This document shows, piece by piece, positions 24,972 through 33,141 of a DNA stretch of 64,000 nucleotides (the stretch's first letter is position 1; every line of letters starts with the position of its first letter). Both the position numbers and the translations under genes were made by a program. The DNA lies in the NCBI RefSeq assembly GCF_030846775.1, contig NZ_CP132910.1, forward strand, positions 1,646,001 to 1,710,000. The letters are read 5' to 3'. A model generated the notes under the pieces. The model saw only the letters and a list, made by a program, of their open reading frames with translations, had not been told where the DNA came from and did not search any database. The DNA comes from Geothrix sp. 21YS21S-2. GTDB lineage: Bacteria > Acidobacteriota > Holophagae > Holophagales > Holophagaceae.

Positions 24972-25568
24972 ATGTCCAGATCCTCCGCCCTTGTCCTGGC
25001 GGGCTTCGCCCTGCTCGCCGCCCCCGCCCTCCGCGCCACCGACCTGGATTCCCCCCTGCGCTTCGGCCTGCAGGTCACGGCCGCCAGGCCCCTCCAGGAT
25101 CTGAAGGCGATCACCGGCCAGACCGGAACGGGCGGCGGGCTCTTCTTCGAGACGGACCAGGGCCAGGGCTGGACCGTGCGCACCCGCCTGGACGTCCTAG
25201 CCTTCAAGGAGAACGCGGCCCGGGCCCGCGGCCTCCTGAACGACCTGGTGGCGCCCCGCGCCGTCAAGGTCAGCGCCAACCAGTTCTCCGTGGGCGTGGA
25301 GCTGCGCCATGGCGTGCCCGGGTTCGCGCGGCCCTTCCTGCTGGGCGGGGTCACCCTGAGCCGGGTGGAGTTCGGGACGGTGGGCCCGGTGCCGTCCGGG
25401 TCCGGGATCGGCTGGGACAAGCAGAAGACCTCGGTGAAGATGGGCTTCGCCGCGGGGGGAGGCTACCGTTTCACGGACGCCCTGGCCTTCGCGCTGCGGT
25501 ACACCACCATCAGCGTGAGCGGCGTGACCCTTGCGGCCTTCGAGGGCGGGCTGGAGTACCGTTTCTAG
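24972..25568 (+). CDS. Outer-membrane beta-barrel protein (OmpX/OmpW-like size)
   Basis: A 198-residue exported protein: signal peptide at about 1-22 (cleavage near LRATD), then alternating strands rich in Gly and aromatics, ending EYRF with the terminal Phe expected for barrel insertion by BAM. The spacing suggests eight strands. No ligand or family can be named with confidence. The ATG at 24972 was chosen over a TTG at 24960 because GGAG lies six bases upstream of it. Confidence 0.72.
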   Translation: MSRSSALVLAGFALLAAPALRATDLDSPLRFGLQVTAARPLQDLKAITGQTGTGGGLFFETDQGQGWTVRTRLDVLAFKENAARARGLLNDLVAPRAVKVSANQFSVGVELRHGVPGFARPFLLGGVTLSRVEFGTVGPVPSGSGIGWDKQKTSVKMGFAAGGGYRFTDALAFALRYTTISVSGVTLAAFEGGLEYRF

Positions 25569-25575
25569 GGGCAAA

Positions 25576-25638
25576 CCTGTAGGTACCGTACAACCAAGCG
25601 CGAGAAGGGCCCTCGAATGGCCAGGCTGTACCGACAGG
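25576..25638. terminator. Possible stem between convergent genes
   Basis: CCTGTAGGTAC and GTACCGACAGG are inverted with one mismatch and lie between two converging stops. The loop is long (41 bases) and there is no T run, so termination is only suggested. Confidence 0.3.
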
Positions 25639-25645
25639 ATTGCCT

Positions 25646-26419
25646 CTAGAACTTCAGGACGAGGCCGAACCCGCTCCCGGAGCGGTCCAGCGCGATGGCC
25701 AGATCCTTGGAGATGCTGTCGGTGGGCACCTTCCAGGACTCCGCCGACGTGAAGGCCCGGACGCCCAGCCAGCTCAGGGGGAAGTACCGCACGTCCGCCC
25801 CGACGTTGTGGTAGGTGGCGCCCTTGTAGCCCAGGTAGTGGTAGTAGCCCCGCAGGACCAGGCGGCCATCCAGGCCGTAGTAGCCCAGCGAAGGCCCCAG
25901 CTGCGGCATGGGGAGGCCGGACTTGAAGGAGGCGGTGGAGGTGACGCCCGTGAGGTAGCTCTTCCCGGTGGCGGTGAGATCCAGGGCGGTGCCCCGCACC
26001 CCCAGGTCCACCCCGATCCAGAACCCGGGCGTCCTCATGAACCGGATCGTCCAGTTGCCCGTGTAGTTGGTCATCTTCACCGTGGTGGCGACGTTGGCCT
26101 GGGCGTGCCAGGTCTCGCCGGAGATGGTGACGTCCCGGGAGATGAGGTTGGAACCCAGGTAGTCCTGGGATTCCGCGGACAGCTCGAGGCCGAAGCGGGG
26201 CCCCTGGTATTCCAGGCCCACGCCCACCTTGGTGGTGTCCTTGACCAGGGCCAGGTCCTTGATGATGTCGAAGTTGACCGGCTTGCCGTCCTGCTGGCCG
26301 GTGTAGCTGCCTTCCAGGGTGGGGGCCACGCGATGCACGTCCAGGTACCAGGACCCCCGGGACTGGGAAAAGGCGGGCAGCGACGCCAGGATGGCTGCCG
26401 TAAGGACCAGAGTCCGCAT
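25646..26419 (-). CDS. Secreted beta-barrel protein of unknown function
   Basis: A 257-residue protein with a signal peptide (about 1-18, ending AFSQS) and a body of alternating strands ending VLKF, so an outer-membrane barrel of about ten to twelve strands is likely. It is the last gene of a minus-strand pair, starting 16 bases after the lipoprotein stop, with an AGGGAGGT ribosome binding site. No family is recognised. It converges with another barrel gene. Confidence 0.7.
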   Translation of the reverse strand: MRTLVLTAAILASLPAFSQSRGSWYLDVHRVAPTLEGSYTGQQDGKPVNFDIIKDLALVKDTTKVGVGLEYQGPRFGLELSAESQDYLGSNLISRDVTISGETWHAQANVATTVKMTNYTGNWTIRFMRTPGFWIGVDLGVRGTALDLTATGKSYLTGVTSTASFKSGLPMPQLGPSLGYYGLDGRLVLRGYYHYLGYKGATYHNVGADVRYFPLSWLGVRAFTSAESWKVPTDSISKDLAIALDRSGSGFGLVLKF

Positions 26420-26435
26420 GTGACCTCCCTGGGAG

Positions 26436-27194
26436 CTACCCGAGCGTGATGACGCCGCCGTTGATGTTCACCGTGCCGTGGTCGAAGGTGGCCGTCACCG
26501 ATTCCCGGGTCGCGGCTCCGGTCGTCCGGTTGTCCTGGATGACCAGCGTGCCGGTCACCGGGTAGGCGCCGCCCTTCACCCAGGTGAGCGGGGAGGCCGG
26601 GTCGATCTGGATGTTGACGTTGTCCCCGGCCGCGGAAGCCACGGCGAAGGTGCCCGAGAGGGTGAATCCGGCGGCCGTCGTGGTGCTCGCCAGGCTGCAG
26701 GTGAACGTCCAGACCTTGCTGTTGGCGGGGACCGCGGTGTCCGTCACCGTGATGTGGAAGCCGGGGTTCGAGGTCAGGGTGGCCGCGGCGCCGTTCACCA
26801 CCGCGCCGAGGCTGCCCGTGTACACCCACTGCACCGCCTGGCTGCGGGTGTTGACGAGGGAGCCGAAGGTCTCGACGTAGGTGTGGGTGGTGCCCGACAG
26901 GGTATCGACCAGGGTCAGGGTCCCGGCGAGGGTCCCCCCGCTTCCGGACTTGCACCCGGCCAGGGCGAGGGTGGCGGTGGTGCCGCTCACCGTGGGCGTG
27001 ACGCAGGACGGGTAGGTGCCGCCCAGGACCCCGGGGAGGGTCGTCATGACATCCATGAATCCGAAGACCGAGACGCCCGCGGGCGAGCCCTTGATGGACT
27101 CGGTATCCGTGTTGTTCGTGTCGATCCTGGATTCCGTGGCGCACCCGAGCAGGACGGCGATCCCCACCGGAACCAGCAGCAACCGAATCTTCAT
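26436..27194 (-). CDS. Lipoprotein of unknown function
   Basis: A 252-residue lipoprotein: the signal peptide ends in VLLGC, a good lipobox. The mature part is Thr/Ser/Gly-rich with beta-strand character and two internal Cys that may pair. The ATG at 27194 was chosen because it gives the signal peptide directly; a promoter lies about 50 bases upstream. It precedes the barrel gene by 16 bases, so the two may form a lipoprotein-barrel pair in the outer membrane. Confidence 0.72.
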   Translation of the reverse strand: MKIRLLLVPVGIAVLLGCATESRIDTNNTDTESIKGSPAGVSVFGFMDVMTTLPGVLGGTYPSCVTPTVSGTTATLALAGCKSGSGGTLAGTLTLVDTLSGTTHTYVETFGSLVNTRSQAVQWVYTGSLGAVVNGAAATLTSNPGFHITVTDTAVPANSKVWTFTCSLASTTTAAGFTLSGTFAVASAAGDNVNIQIDPASPLTWVKGGAYPVTGTLVIQDNRTTGAATRESVTATFDHGTVNINGGVITLG

Positions 27195-27243
27195 GGCCAC
27201 TCCAGAAAAAAGGAAACAGCACTCGTTTCCGTCAATGGCGGAA

Positions 27244-27271
27244 ATGATATGCAATTCATGCCGTCCTGCAA
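27244..27271 (-). promoter_or_regulatory. Promoter of the lipoprotein-barrel operon
   Basis: On the minus strand TTGCAG (27271-27266) and TATCAT (27249-27244) are spaced by 16 bases. The predicted start near 27237 leaves a leader of about 43 bases before the lipoprotein ATG. Confidence 0.55.
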
Positions 27272-27278
27272 CCGTTGG

Positions 27279-27692
27279 CTATTTTTTCGCGTCGACCGAC
27301 TTGTTGATCCAGTCCGCGAAAGGCGCGGCGGGAAGGTACCCGGGCTGCTGGGAAAGGACCTTGCCGTTCTCGTCCAGGATGAACAGGGCGGGGAAGCCCT
27401 CGACCTTGTAGGTGGCCTCGATGCCCTTATCGGCGGTGGGGGAGCCGTCCTTGAGCTGGGTCTTGACGCTGAGGGGGACCACCCTGGCCAGGGCGTCCTC
27501 GGCCACCTTGGCGGGGAAGGTGTCGCGCTGGAGCTTGATGCACCAGCCGCACCACTCCGTCCACACGTCCATGAAGATGACCTTGTGCTCCTTCCGGGCC
27601 CGGGCCTGGGCCGCGGCGAGGTTGGTCTCCCACTTGACGCCCTTGGCCATGAGCGTGCCTGCGATGAGGAATGGGATCAGGACCAGCTTCAT
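27279..27692 (-). CDS. Periplasmic thioredoxin-like protein (CGWC)
   Basis: A 137-residue exported thioredoxin-fold protein. The signal peptide spans about 1-16. The active site is WCGWC near residues 46-50, in the sequence EWCGWCIKLQ, and the cis-Pro is in GFPALF. The pattern fits the short thioredoxin_7/DUF255-type group that reduces or isomerises disulfides in the periplasm. An AGGAGG ribosome binding site precedes the ATG. The next gene downstream has its own promoter. Confidence 0.85.
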   Translation of the reverse strand: MKLVLIPFLIAGTLMAKGVKWETNLAAAQARARKEHKVIFMDVWTEWCGWCIKLQRDTFPAKVAEDALARVVPLSVKTQLKDGSPTADKGIEATYKVEGFPALFILDENGKVLSQQPGYLPAAPFADWINKSVDAKK

Positions 27693-27808
27693 GGCGACCT
27701 CCTACGGTGTGTCCCACCTTACGTCAACATCCGCCTAACCGGAAGGGGAACCCGCCCGTAACCCCCTTCGACCGGCCACAACCCACCCGTCCCCTTCCCG
27801 GAGGCCCC

Positions 27809-28147
27809 ATGAACAGTGTGTTCGCAACGCTCGCCCTCTCCACCCTCCTGGCCGGCTCCGCCATCGCCCAGGCCCCCAAGTTCATCGTCGTGGACGTCGT
27901 CAGCAAGTCCAGCCTCAACCACCACCGCGAGGACGGCCCCAAGGAGGTCCACGCCCGCATGCCCATCTCCCTGGCGAAGGGCGTCCTGGAAATGGCCAAT
28001 TCCAGCGAAGTCAAGATCAACGGCAAGATGAAGAAGGACATCAAGATCGACCAGCTGATGGCCCTCCTGGAGAACGCCAGGTCCGGCGACATCCTCCTGG
28101 AGCTCACCACCGACAAGGGCGATCTGGTCAAGATCACCCTACAATAG
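27809..28147 (+). CDS. Small secreted protein of unknown function
   Basis: A 112-residue protein with a signal peptide (about 1-20, ending AIAQA). The mature part is short and charged, with an SLNHHREDGPKEV segment and a Lys-rich middle; it has the look of a small alpha/beta domain. A GGAGG ribosome binding site sits at the right distance before the ATG at 27809. The stop lies five bases before the thioesterase start. No family recognised. Confidence 0.7.
   Translation: MNSVFATLALSTLLAGSAIAQAPKFIVVDVVSKSSLNHHREDGPKEVHARMPISLAKGVLEMANSSEVKINGKMKKDIKIDQLMALLENARSGDILLELTTDKGDLVKITLQ
28140..28145 (+). promoter_or_regulatory. TANNNT hexamer before the thioesterase start
   Basis: TACAAT ends six bases before the ATG at 28152 and overlaps the previous stop codon. 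There is no ribosome binding site, which fits leaderless transcription. No clear -35. Confidence 0.35.
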
Positions 28148-28151
28148 CCGG

Positions 28152-28553
28152 ATGCCCATAGCCGCCCAGACCCTCATCCGCGTCCGCTACGCCGAAACCG
28201 ATGCCATGGGCATCGTCCACCACGCCGTCTATCCGGTGTGGATGGAGCTGGGCCGCTCCGACCTGCTCCGGCAGCTGGGCGACGGCTACGCCCAGTGGGA
28301 GGCCCAGGGCGTGCTCCTCTCGGTGAGCGGGATCAGCCTCACGTACCGGGCCCCGGCCCGGTACGACGAGCTGGTCACCGTCACCACGCGGGTCAGGGAG
28401 GCCGGGCGCAGGAAGCTGGTGTTCGGCTACGAGGTCACCCGCGACGGGGTGCGCCTCGCCGAGGGCGAGACCACCCACCTGGTCACGGGCCCCGACGGCA
28501 GGAACCGCACCCTCCCCGACGCGATGCTGGCCCTGGTGGCTTCCGCCCTATAA
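28152..28553 (+). CDS. YbgC/4HBT-type acyl-CoA thioesterase
   Basis: A 133-residue hotdog-fold thioesterase. It has the YAETDAMGIVHHAVY motif with the catalytic Asp, then YRAPARYDELV, typical of the YbgC/FadM group. Such enzymes hydrolyse short or medium acyl-CoA; some bind acyl carrier protein and phospholipid enzymes. The length is normal. It starts five bases after the upstream stop and ends nine bases before cysS. The exact substrate is not predictable. Confidence 0.88.
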   Translation: MPIAAQTLIRVRYAETDAMGIVHHAVYPVWMELGRSDLLRQLGDGYAQWEAQGVLLSVSGISLTYRAPARYDELVTVTTRVREAGRRKLVFGYEVTRDGVRLAEGETTHLVTGPDGRNRTLPDAMLALVASAL

Positions 28554-28556
28554 ACT
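28551..28556 (+). promoter_or_regulatory. TANNNT hexamer before cysS
   Basis: TAAACT lies six bases before the cysS ATG (an overlapping TATAAA lies two bases further up). No ribosome binding site is visible between it and the start. Confidence 0.35.
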
Positions 28557-28562
28557 GGGCAC

Positions 28563-30014
28563 ATGAGCCTCAAGCCGATCTCCCTCCACAACACCCTGAC
28601 CCGGAAGGTGGAACCGGTGGCGCCCCTGGAGCCGGGGGTCGTCACGCTGTACACCTGCGGCCCCACGGTCTACAACTTCGCCCACATCGGCAACCTGAGG
28701 ACCTTCCTCTTCCAGGACCTCATGAAGCGCACCTTCCTGGCCGCGGGCTACCAGGTGCGCCACTGCATGAACATCACGGACGTCGAGGACAAGATCATCC
28801 GCGACTCCCAGAAGGACCTGGCCCCCGGCGCGGACAACGAGGCCCGCCACGCGGCCATGGCCCGGCTCACCGCCCACTACACGAAGGCCTTCCTGGAGGA
28901 CCTCGCGGCGCTGCGGGTCATCGAGCCCACCTACACGCCCCGCGCCACCGACTACATCCCCCAGATGGTCGGCCTGATCCGGAGCCTGGAGGAGCGCGGC
29001 CTCGCCTACGTGCGGGACGGCTCGGTCTACTACCGCATCGCGGGCCTGGCCCACTACGGGTGCCTGGCCCACCTGGACCGGGAGGGCATGCAGGCCGGGA
29101 CCTCCGTGGATGCCGACGAGTACGAGCGGGACTCCGTGCAGGACTTCGTGCTCTGGAAGGCCGCCAAGGAAGGCGAGCCCTGGTGGCCGAGCCCCTGGGG
29201 CCCCGGCAGGCCGGGCTGGCACATCGAGTGCTCGGCCATGGGCATCGAGCTCCTGGGCCCCCGGGTGGACATCCATTCGGGCGGCGTGGACCTGGTGTTC
29301 CCCCACCACGAGAACGAGATCGCCCAGAGCGAGGGCAGCCTGGGCCACCGCTGGGTCAACACCTGGGTGCACGGCGAGTTCCTCCTGGTGGAGAACGAGA
29401 AGATGTCCAAGAGCCTGGGCAACTTCTTCACGCTGCGGGACCTGGTGGCCAAGGGCTACGATCCCGCCACCTTCCGGTTCACCATCCAGTCCAACCACTA
29501 CCGCAAGGTCCTGAACTTCTCCTTCGAGGGGCTCAAGGGCGCCGAGAACGCCCTGCGGCGGATCCGCCAGTTCCGCAAGCGCATGGAGGGCGACGGGACC
29601 CTGGCCGGCCAGGGCGCCATGAAGGAGGCCATCGACCCCGCCGCGCGCGTGGAGGCCGCCCGGGAGGGCTTCTGGGCCGGCATGGCCGACGACCTCAACG
29701 CCCCCGAGGCCCTGGCGGCGCTCTTCACCCTCATCACCGACATCAACGCCCAGGACGACCGGATCGCCCTGACGCGGGAGGAGCGGGACGCCGTGCTGGC
29801 CTTCCTGGACGAGACCAACGCCGTCTTCGCCTGCTGGCCCCACGAGGAGGAGGCGTCCCTGGACGCCGAGGTGGAGGCCCTCATCGAGCGCCGCCGGGAG
29901 GCCAAGGCCGCGAAGAACTGGGCCGAGTCCGACCGGGTCCGGGACGAGCTGAAGGCCCTGGGGATCCTCCTGGAGGACCGCAAGGACGGCACGGTGGGCT
30001 GGCGGCGGGCCTGA
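28563..30014 (+). CDS. cysS: Cysteine--tRNA ligase
   Basis: A 483-residue class I synthetase that charges tRNA-Cys. It shows TCGPTVYNFAHIGNLR with the HIGH motif as HIGN, the zinc-binding Cys and His residues (YTCGPTVY, then HIECSAM and HHENE), and KMSKSLGN. The C-terminal domain ends with a GILLEDRKDGTVGW block as usual. Length and order are normal. It lies in a run of housekeeping genes and converges with the glycosyltransferase gene after 33 bases. Confidence 0.97.
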   Translation: MSLKPISLHNTLTRKVEPVAPLEPGVVTLYTCGPTVYNFAHIGNLRTFLFQDLMKRTFLAAGYQVRHCMNITDVEDKIIRDSQKDLAPGADNEARHAAMARLTAHYTKAFLEDLAALRVIEPTYTPRATDYIPQMVGLIRSLEERGLAYVRDGSVYYRIAGLAHYGCLAHLDREGMQAGTSVDADEYERDSVQDFVLWKAAKEGEPWWPSPWGPGRPGWHIECSAMGIELLGPRVDIHSGGVDLVFPHHENEIAQSEGSLGHRWVNTWVHGEFLLVENEKMSKSLGNFFTLRDLVAKGYDPATFRFTIQSNHYRKVLNFSFEGLKGAENALRRIRQFRKRMEGDGTLAGQGAMKEAIDPAARVEAAREGFWAGMADDLNAPEALAALFTLITDINAQDDRIALTREERDAVLAFLDETNAVFACWPHEEEASLDAEVEALIERRREAKAAKNWAESDRVRDELKALGILLEDRKDGTVGWRRA

Positions 30015-30047
30015 AGCCGCCCTTCTTGAACGGGCCGCCCGCCCCAC

Positions 30048-31061
30048 TCAAACGGATCGAAGGGGCCCATCATTCCGGCAGGCGCGTTCCAGTTCCGCCG
30101 CCACCAGGTCCGGCTCCAGGTCCTCCAGGCACTGCCGCCGCCGGCACTGGCGCTCCCGGCAGGGCGAACACTCGATCCCCGTGCGCAGGACGGTGCCGGC
30201 CCCTGCGGGCAGCCCCGCCACCACGGGGTCCGATCCGCCGTAGACGCCCACGGACCGCACGCCGAGCACCACGGCGAGGTGCAGCAGCCCCGTGTCGGGC
30301 GCCACGACCCGGTCCGCCTGGCGCAGAGCGGCGGCCAGCTGCCACAGCGTCAGGGATGGCAGCGCTTCCACGCCCGTGGCCGCCGGAAGCCAGGCCCGCA
30401 GATCCTCCTCCTCCGGGCCCAGCGACCAGCGCAGCTGGTACCGGCCCTTGAGCCGATCCGCCAGGGCGATCCAGTGCCGCAAGGGCCAGCGCTTGATGGC
30501 GCCGCGGCGGGAGGCTCCGGGCACCAGCACGGCCCGGGGCCGGCCGTCGGCGGCCCACACCGGGCCCGGGTCCGGCAGGACGGCGTCGGCCAGGGCCGGG
30601 CGGAAGGTCCCGAGGCCCGGGACGCCCCGGCTGTCGCCGTAGGCCCCGGCGAGGCCCAGCGCCTGGGCGTAGCGGGTCTGGCGCAGGTACGGCAGGGGCC
30701 GCGTCTGCAGGAACCCCGCCCCCTCCCGGGCGAGCCCGTCCCCCCAGCGCTCGGGAATCTCCGCCAGCCAGGGCGGCAGGGCCGACTTCAGGATCCCGTG
30801 GAAGTCCAGGGCCACGTCGGCCCCGCGCAATTCGCCGGCGACCCGCTTGAGCTCCCCCAGGGCCGTCAGGGGGCTGCCCAGCCTCCCCCGGCGCACCACC
30901 ACCGGCTCCAGCCAGGGCATGGGCGTCAGCAGGAAGGCGTGGCGGTCCTCAATCACGGCCTGGAAACAGGCGCCGGGAAAGGCCTTCCCCAGGTTCGCCC
31001 AGGCGGGCAGGACCCTGAGCACGTCCCCCAGGGCTGAAAGGCGGAGCAATACGATGCGCAT
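30048..31061 (-). CDS. Family 9 glycosyltransferase (heptosyltransferase-like)
   Basis: A 337-residue GT9 protein. It begins MRIVLLRLSALGDV, the usual start of LPS heptosyltransferases, and has PGASRRGAIKRWP in the middle and the APDTGLLHLAVVLG nucleotide-sugar motif, then GGSDP. It should add a heptose or similar sugar to the lipopolysaccharide core at the inner membrane. The C-terminal part has a Cys cluster (CSPCRERQCRRRQC), common in this group. The ATG at 31061 is supported by the family start; a TAGAAT lies seven bases upstream with no ribosome binding site. Confidence 0.87.
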   Translation of the reverse strand: MRIVLLRLSALGDVLRVLPAWANLGKAFPGACFQAVIEDRHAFLLTPMPWLEPVVVRRGRLGSPLTALGELKRVAGELRGADVALDFHGILKSALPPWLAEIPERWGDGLAREGAGFLQTRPLPYLRQTRYAQALGLAGAYGDSRGVPGLGTFRPALADAVLPDPGPVWAADGRPRAVLVPGASRRGAIKRWPLRHWIALADRLKGRYQLRWSLGPEEEDLRAWLPAATGVEALPSLTLWQLAAALRQADRVVAPDTGLLHLAVVLGVRSVGVYGGSDPVVAGLPAGAGTVLRTGIECSPCRERQCRRRQCLEDLEPDLVAAELERACRNDGPLRSV

Positions 31062-31068
31062 GGTGGCG

Positions 31069-31074
31069 ATTCTA
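31069..31074 (-). promoter_or_regulatory. TANNNT hexamer before the glycosyltransferase
   Basis: TAGAAT on the minus strand ends seven bases before the ATG at 31061, with no ribosome binding site. Possible leaderless promoter. Confidence 0.33.
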
Positions 31075-31188
31075 CTACCTGCCGACTCCAGGCGGATGCT
31101 CGCCGACGGGACCTCCCCGCCGGCCGATTCCCTGGACGCGGCGGAGGAGCCCGGGCTTACTCTGGATCCACACCCTCCGGGAGCCGCC

Positions 31189-32103
31189 GTGTCCGAGATC
31201 AAAGCCTACCTCCAGTCCCTCCATCTGGCGCTGGCCGGGAGCGACCCCGCCCTGGTGCAGGACGCCCTGGCGGAGACCGAGGCGAGGTTCCGGAAGGAGC
31301 GGGAGCGCCTGGCCTGGGCCGAGCCGATGCTGTCGGGGCCCGAGGCCGTGGCCCGGATCCTGGCGTCCCTGGGATCCCCCGAGGAGCGGGCCGAGACCTA
31401 CCGCCAGCGGGAGCGGGTGGTGGCCGAGGTCCTGGCGCCGGCCCCGTACGCCCCCCCCGCCGAACCCGGGGAGGAGCCCGCCCCCCCGAGACCCTGGCCC
31501 TCCTTTTTCGGCGTCTTCCTGGACCCCCGGGCCTACACCTCCCTGGTCTACCTCCTGATGGCCATGTTCACCGGCATCTTCTACTTCGTCTGGGCCGTCA
31601 CGGGCCTCTCCATCTCCCTGGGGTTCATCATCCTCATCATCGGCCTGCCGCTCCTGGTGCTGTTCCTGGGCTCGGTGCGGGCCCTGGGCCTGGGCGAGGG
31701 GCGCCTGGTGGAGGCCATGCTGGACGTGAGGATGCCCCGCAGGCCCCCCCTCCTTCCCGAAGGGAAGACCTGGGGGGAACGCCTCAAGGGCCTGTTCGTT
31801 GACTCATACACCTGGAAGTGCCTCATCTATCTCATCCTGCACCTGCCCCTGGGCATCCTGAGCTTCACGTTCGTCCTGCTGGGGCTCGCCTTCTCCCTGG
31901 CCATGGTGGCGGCCCCGGTGGGCCACTTCCTCCAGCAGTCGCCCATCGTGGTGTGCGGCTCCATGGAATACGACCTCCCCGGGTGGGCCCTCGCCCTCCT
32001 GCCCCTGGGCGGGATCCTGGGGCTGGCCGGCACGCTGCACCTGGCCCTGGGCCTGGGCCGGCTCCACGGAGCCATGGCCCGCGCGCTCCTGGTGCGGCGC
32101 TGA
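31189..32103 (+). CDS. Membrane protein with sensor domain
   Basis: A 304-residue protein. The first 75 residues are a charged helical segment resembling the DUF1700/HAAS-type cytoplasmic domain. Two pairs of membrane helices follow (about 110-165 and 215-285), each with long hydrophobic runs, matching the pattern of the Sensor domain (FYFVWAVTGLSISLGF start). Such domains are often fused to histidine kinases, but no kinase follows here. The start is a GTG at 31189 behind CGGGAG. It diverges from the glycosyltransferase gene. Confidence 0.72.
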   Translation: MSEIKAYLQSLHLALAGSDPALVQDALAETEARFRKERERLAWAEPMLSGPEAVARILASLGSPEERAETYRQRERVVAEVLAPAPYAPPAEPGEEPAPPRPWPSFFGVFLDPRAYTSLVYLLMAMFTGIFYFVWAVTGLSISLGFIILIIGLPLLVLFLGSVRALGLGEGRLVEAMLDVRMPRRPPLLPEGKTWGERLKGLFVDSYTWKCLIYLILHLPLGILSFTFVLLGLAFSLAMVAAPVGHFLQQSPIVVCGSMEYDLPGWALALLPLGGILGLAGTLHLALGLGRLHGAMARALLVRR

Positions 32104-32174
32104 GGGGTTGCGCATTTGGTCATAGCTTTCCACCTTTGCAAAAAGGCCCCCTCGGCCTGACAATTGAAGGAACC

Positions 32175-33074
32175 ATGAGAGGGCCCATCCACATGCGCAT
32201 CCACACCGGCTTGGTACTTACGCTGCTCAGCACCCCCGTCCTTGTCGCCCAGGCGCCCGCCGCCCCGGCGAGCCTCGGCCAGCGCCTCGCAGCGGAAAGG
32301 CCTGAAATCAAGAAGCTTAACGACGCCTTTGAGTACGGCCAGGCCCAGGCCCGGGCCGAGGCCCTCATCCCCGCCGCCAAGCCCGCCTTCGACAAGTCCA
32401 GCGTCAACAACCTCCACACGAGCACCCGCACCTACGCGGACCTCTGCCAGGTCTACTTCCTGGCCTTCCAGGCGGCCGACAACAACGGCCAGTGGGAGAA
32501 GGGCCTGGACTACCTGAACAAGGCCCTGGAAACGGCCAAGGAGAACGTGGCCTCCGGCAAGGAGGGCCTCACCGAACAGCGCGACTACTGGAAGAAGAAG
32601 GCCGACGCCTACCAGGAGCTCATGAACAAGAACGCGGACGCCATCCGTCTGCTCAAGGCCAAGACCAAGCTCGAGGACTACGAGGAAGGCACCATGGCCA
32701 CCGTGAAGTCCTGGGACAAGGAGAAGGCCGACGGCGAGAAGTGGAGCCAGTTCTTCCAGTACGACCTCGACCTGGCCACCCGCAACGTGGACGACTTCCA
32801 GAAGTTCGTCGACCTCCAGGCCAAGAAGATCAAGGACCAGCAGGCCGACATCGACACCTACAAGGGCCACCCCGGCGACAAGGAGAAGTGGGCCGAGGCC
32901 GTGGCCTCCAGCAAGGCCTACCTGGACTCCTTCGCCGAGAAGGCCGACAAGGTCGCCTTCCTGCACCGCCTGAAGGTCCTGGCCCCCGACAACCGCAAGG
33001 TCCAGAACGCCCTCGACGTGTCCCTGGGCCGGGCCCTGCCCGACAAGCCCGCCCCCGCCAAGAAGAAGAAGTAG
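32175..33074 (+). CDS. Secreted alpha-helical (TPR-like) protein
   Basis: A 299-residue exported protein: signal peptide about 1-25 (ending LVAQA), then a fully helical, Lys/Asp-rich body with regular aromatic spacing as in TPR-type repeats, ending in a Lys-rich tail. No catalytic motif is visible. An AAGGA lies just before ATG 32175; a second ATG at 32193 would also leave a signal peptide. A strong hairpin follows the stop. The function is unknown. Confidence 0.7.
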   Translation: MRGPIHMRIHTGLVLTLLSTPVLVAQAPAAPASLGQRLAAERPEIKKLNDAFEYGQAQARAEALIPAAKPAFDKSSVNNLHTSTRTYADLCQVYFLAFQAADNNGQWEKGLDYLNKALETAKENVASGKEGLTEQRDYWKKKADAYQELMNKNADAIRLLKAKTKLEDYEEGTMATVKSWDKEKADGEKWSQFFQYDLDLATRNVDDFQKFVDLQAKKIKDQQADIDTYKGHPGDKEKWAEAVASSKAYLDSFAEKADKVAFLHRLKVLAPDNRKVQNALDVSLGRALPDKPAPAKKKK

Positions 33075-33089
33075 CCCTTCCAGACCCCT

Positions 33090-33123
33090 GGGGCCACCCC
33101 GGCGTGACAGCCGGGGTGGCCCC
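33090..33123 (+). terminator. Strong hairpin between the TPR-like gene and RNase R
   Basis: A perfect 14-base stem (GGGGCCACCCCGGC and its complement) with a six-base loop. There is no clear T run after it, so it may be a weak terminator or an RNA-stabilising structure. Confidence 0.6.
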
Positions 33124-33129
33124 AAGTGT

Positions 33130-33135
33130 TAGTCT
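33130..33135 (+). promoter_or_regulatory. TANNNT hexamer before RNase R
   Basis: TAGTCT lies six bases before the ATG at 33142, just after the strong hairpin. Only GGGGA, directly abutting the ATG, could act as a ribosome site, which is too close. Confidence 0.35.
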
Positions 33136-33141
33136 TGGGGA

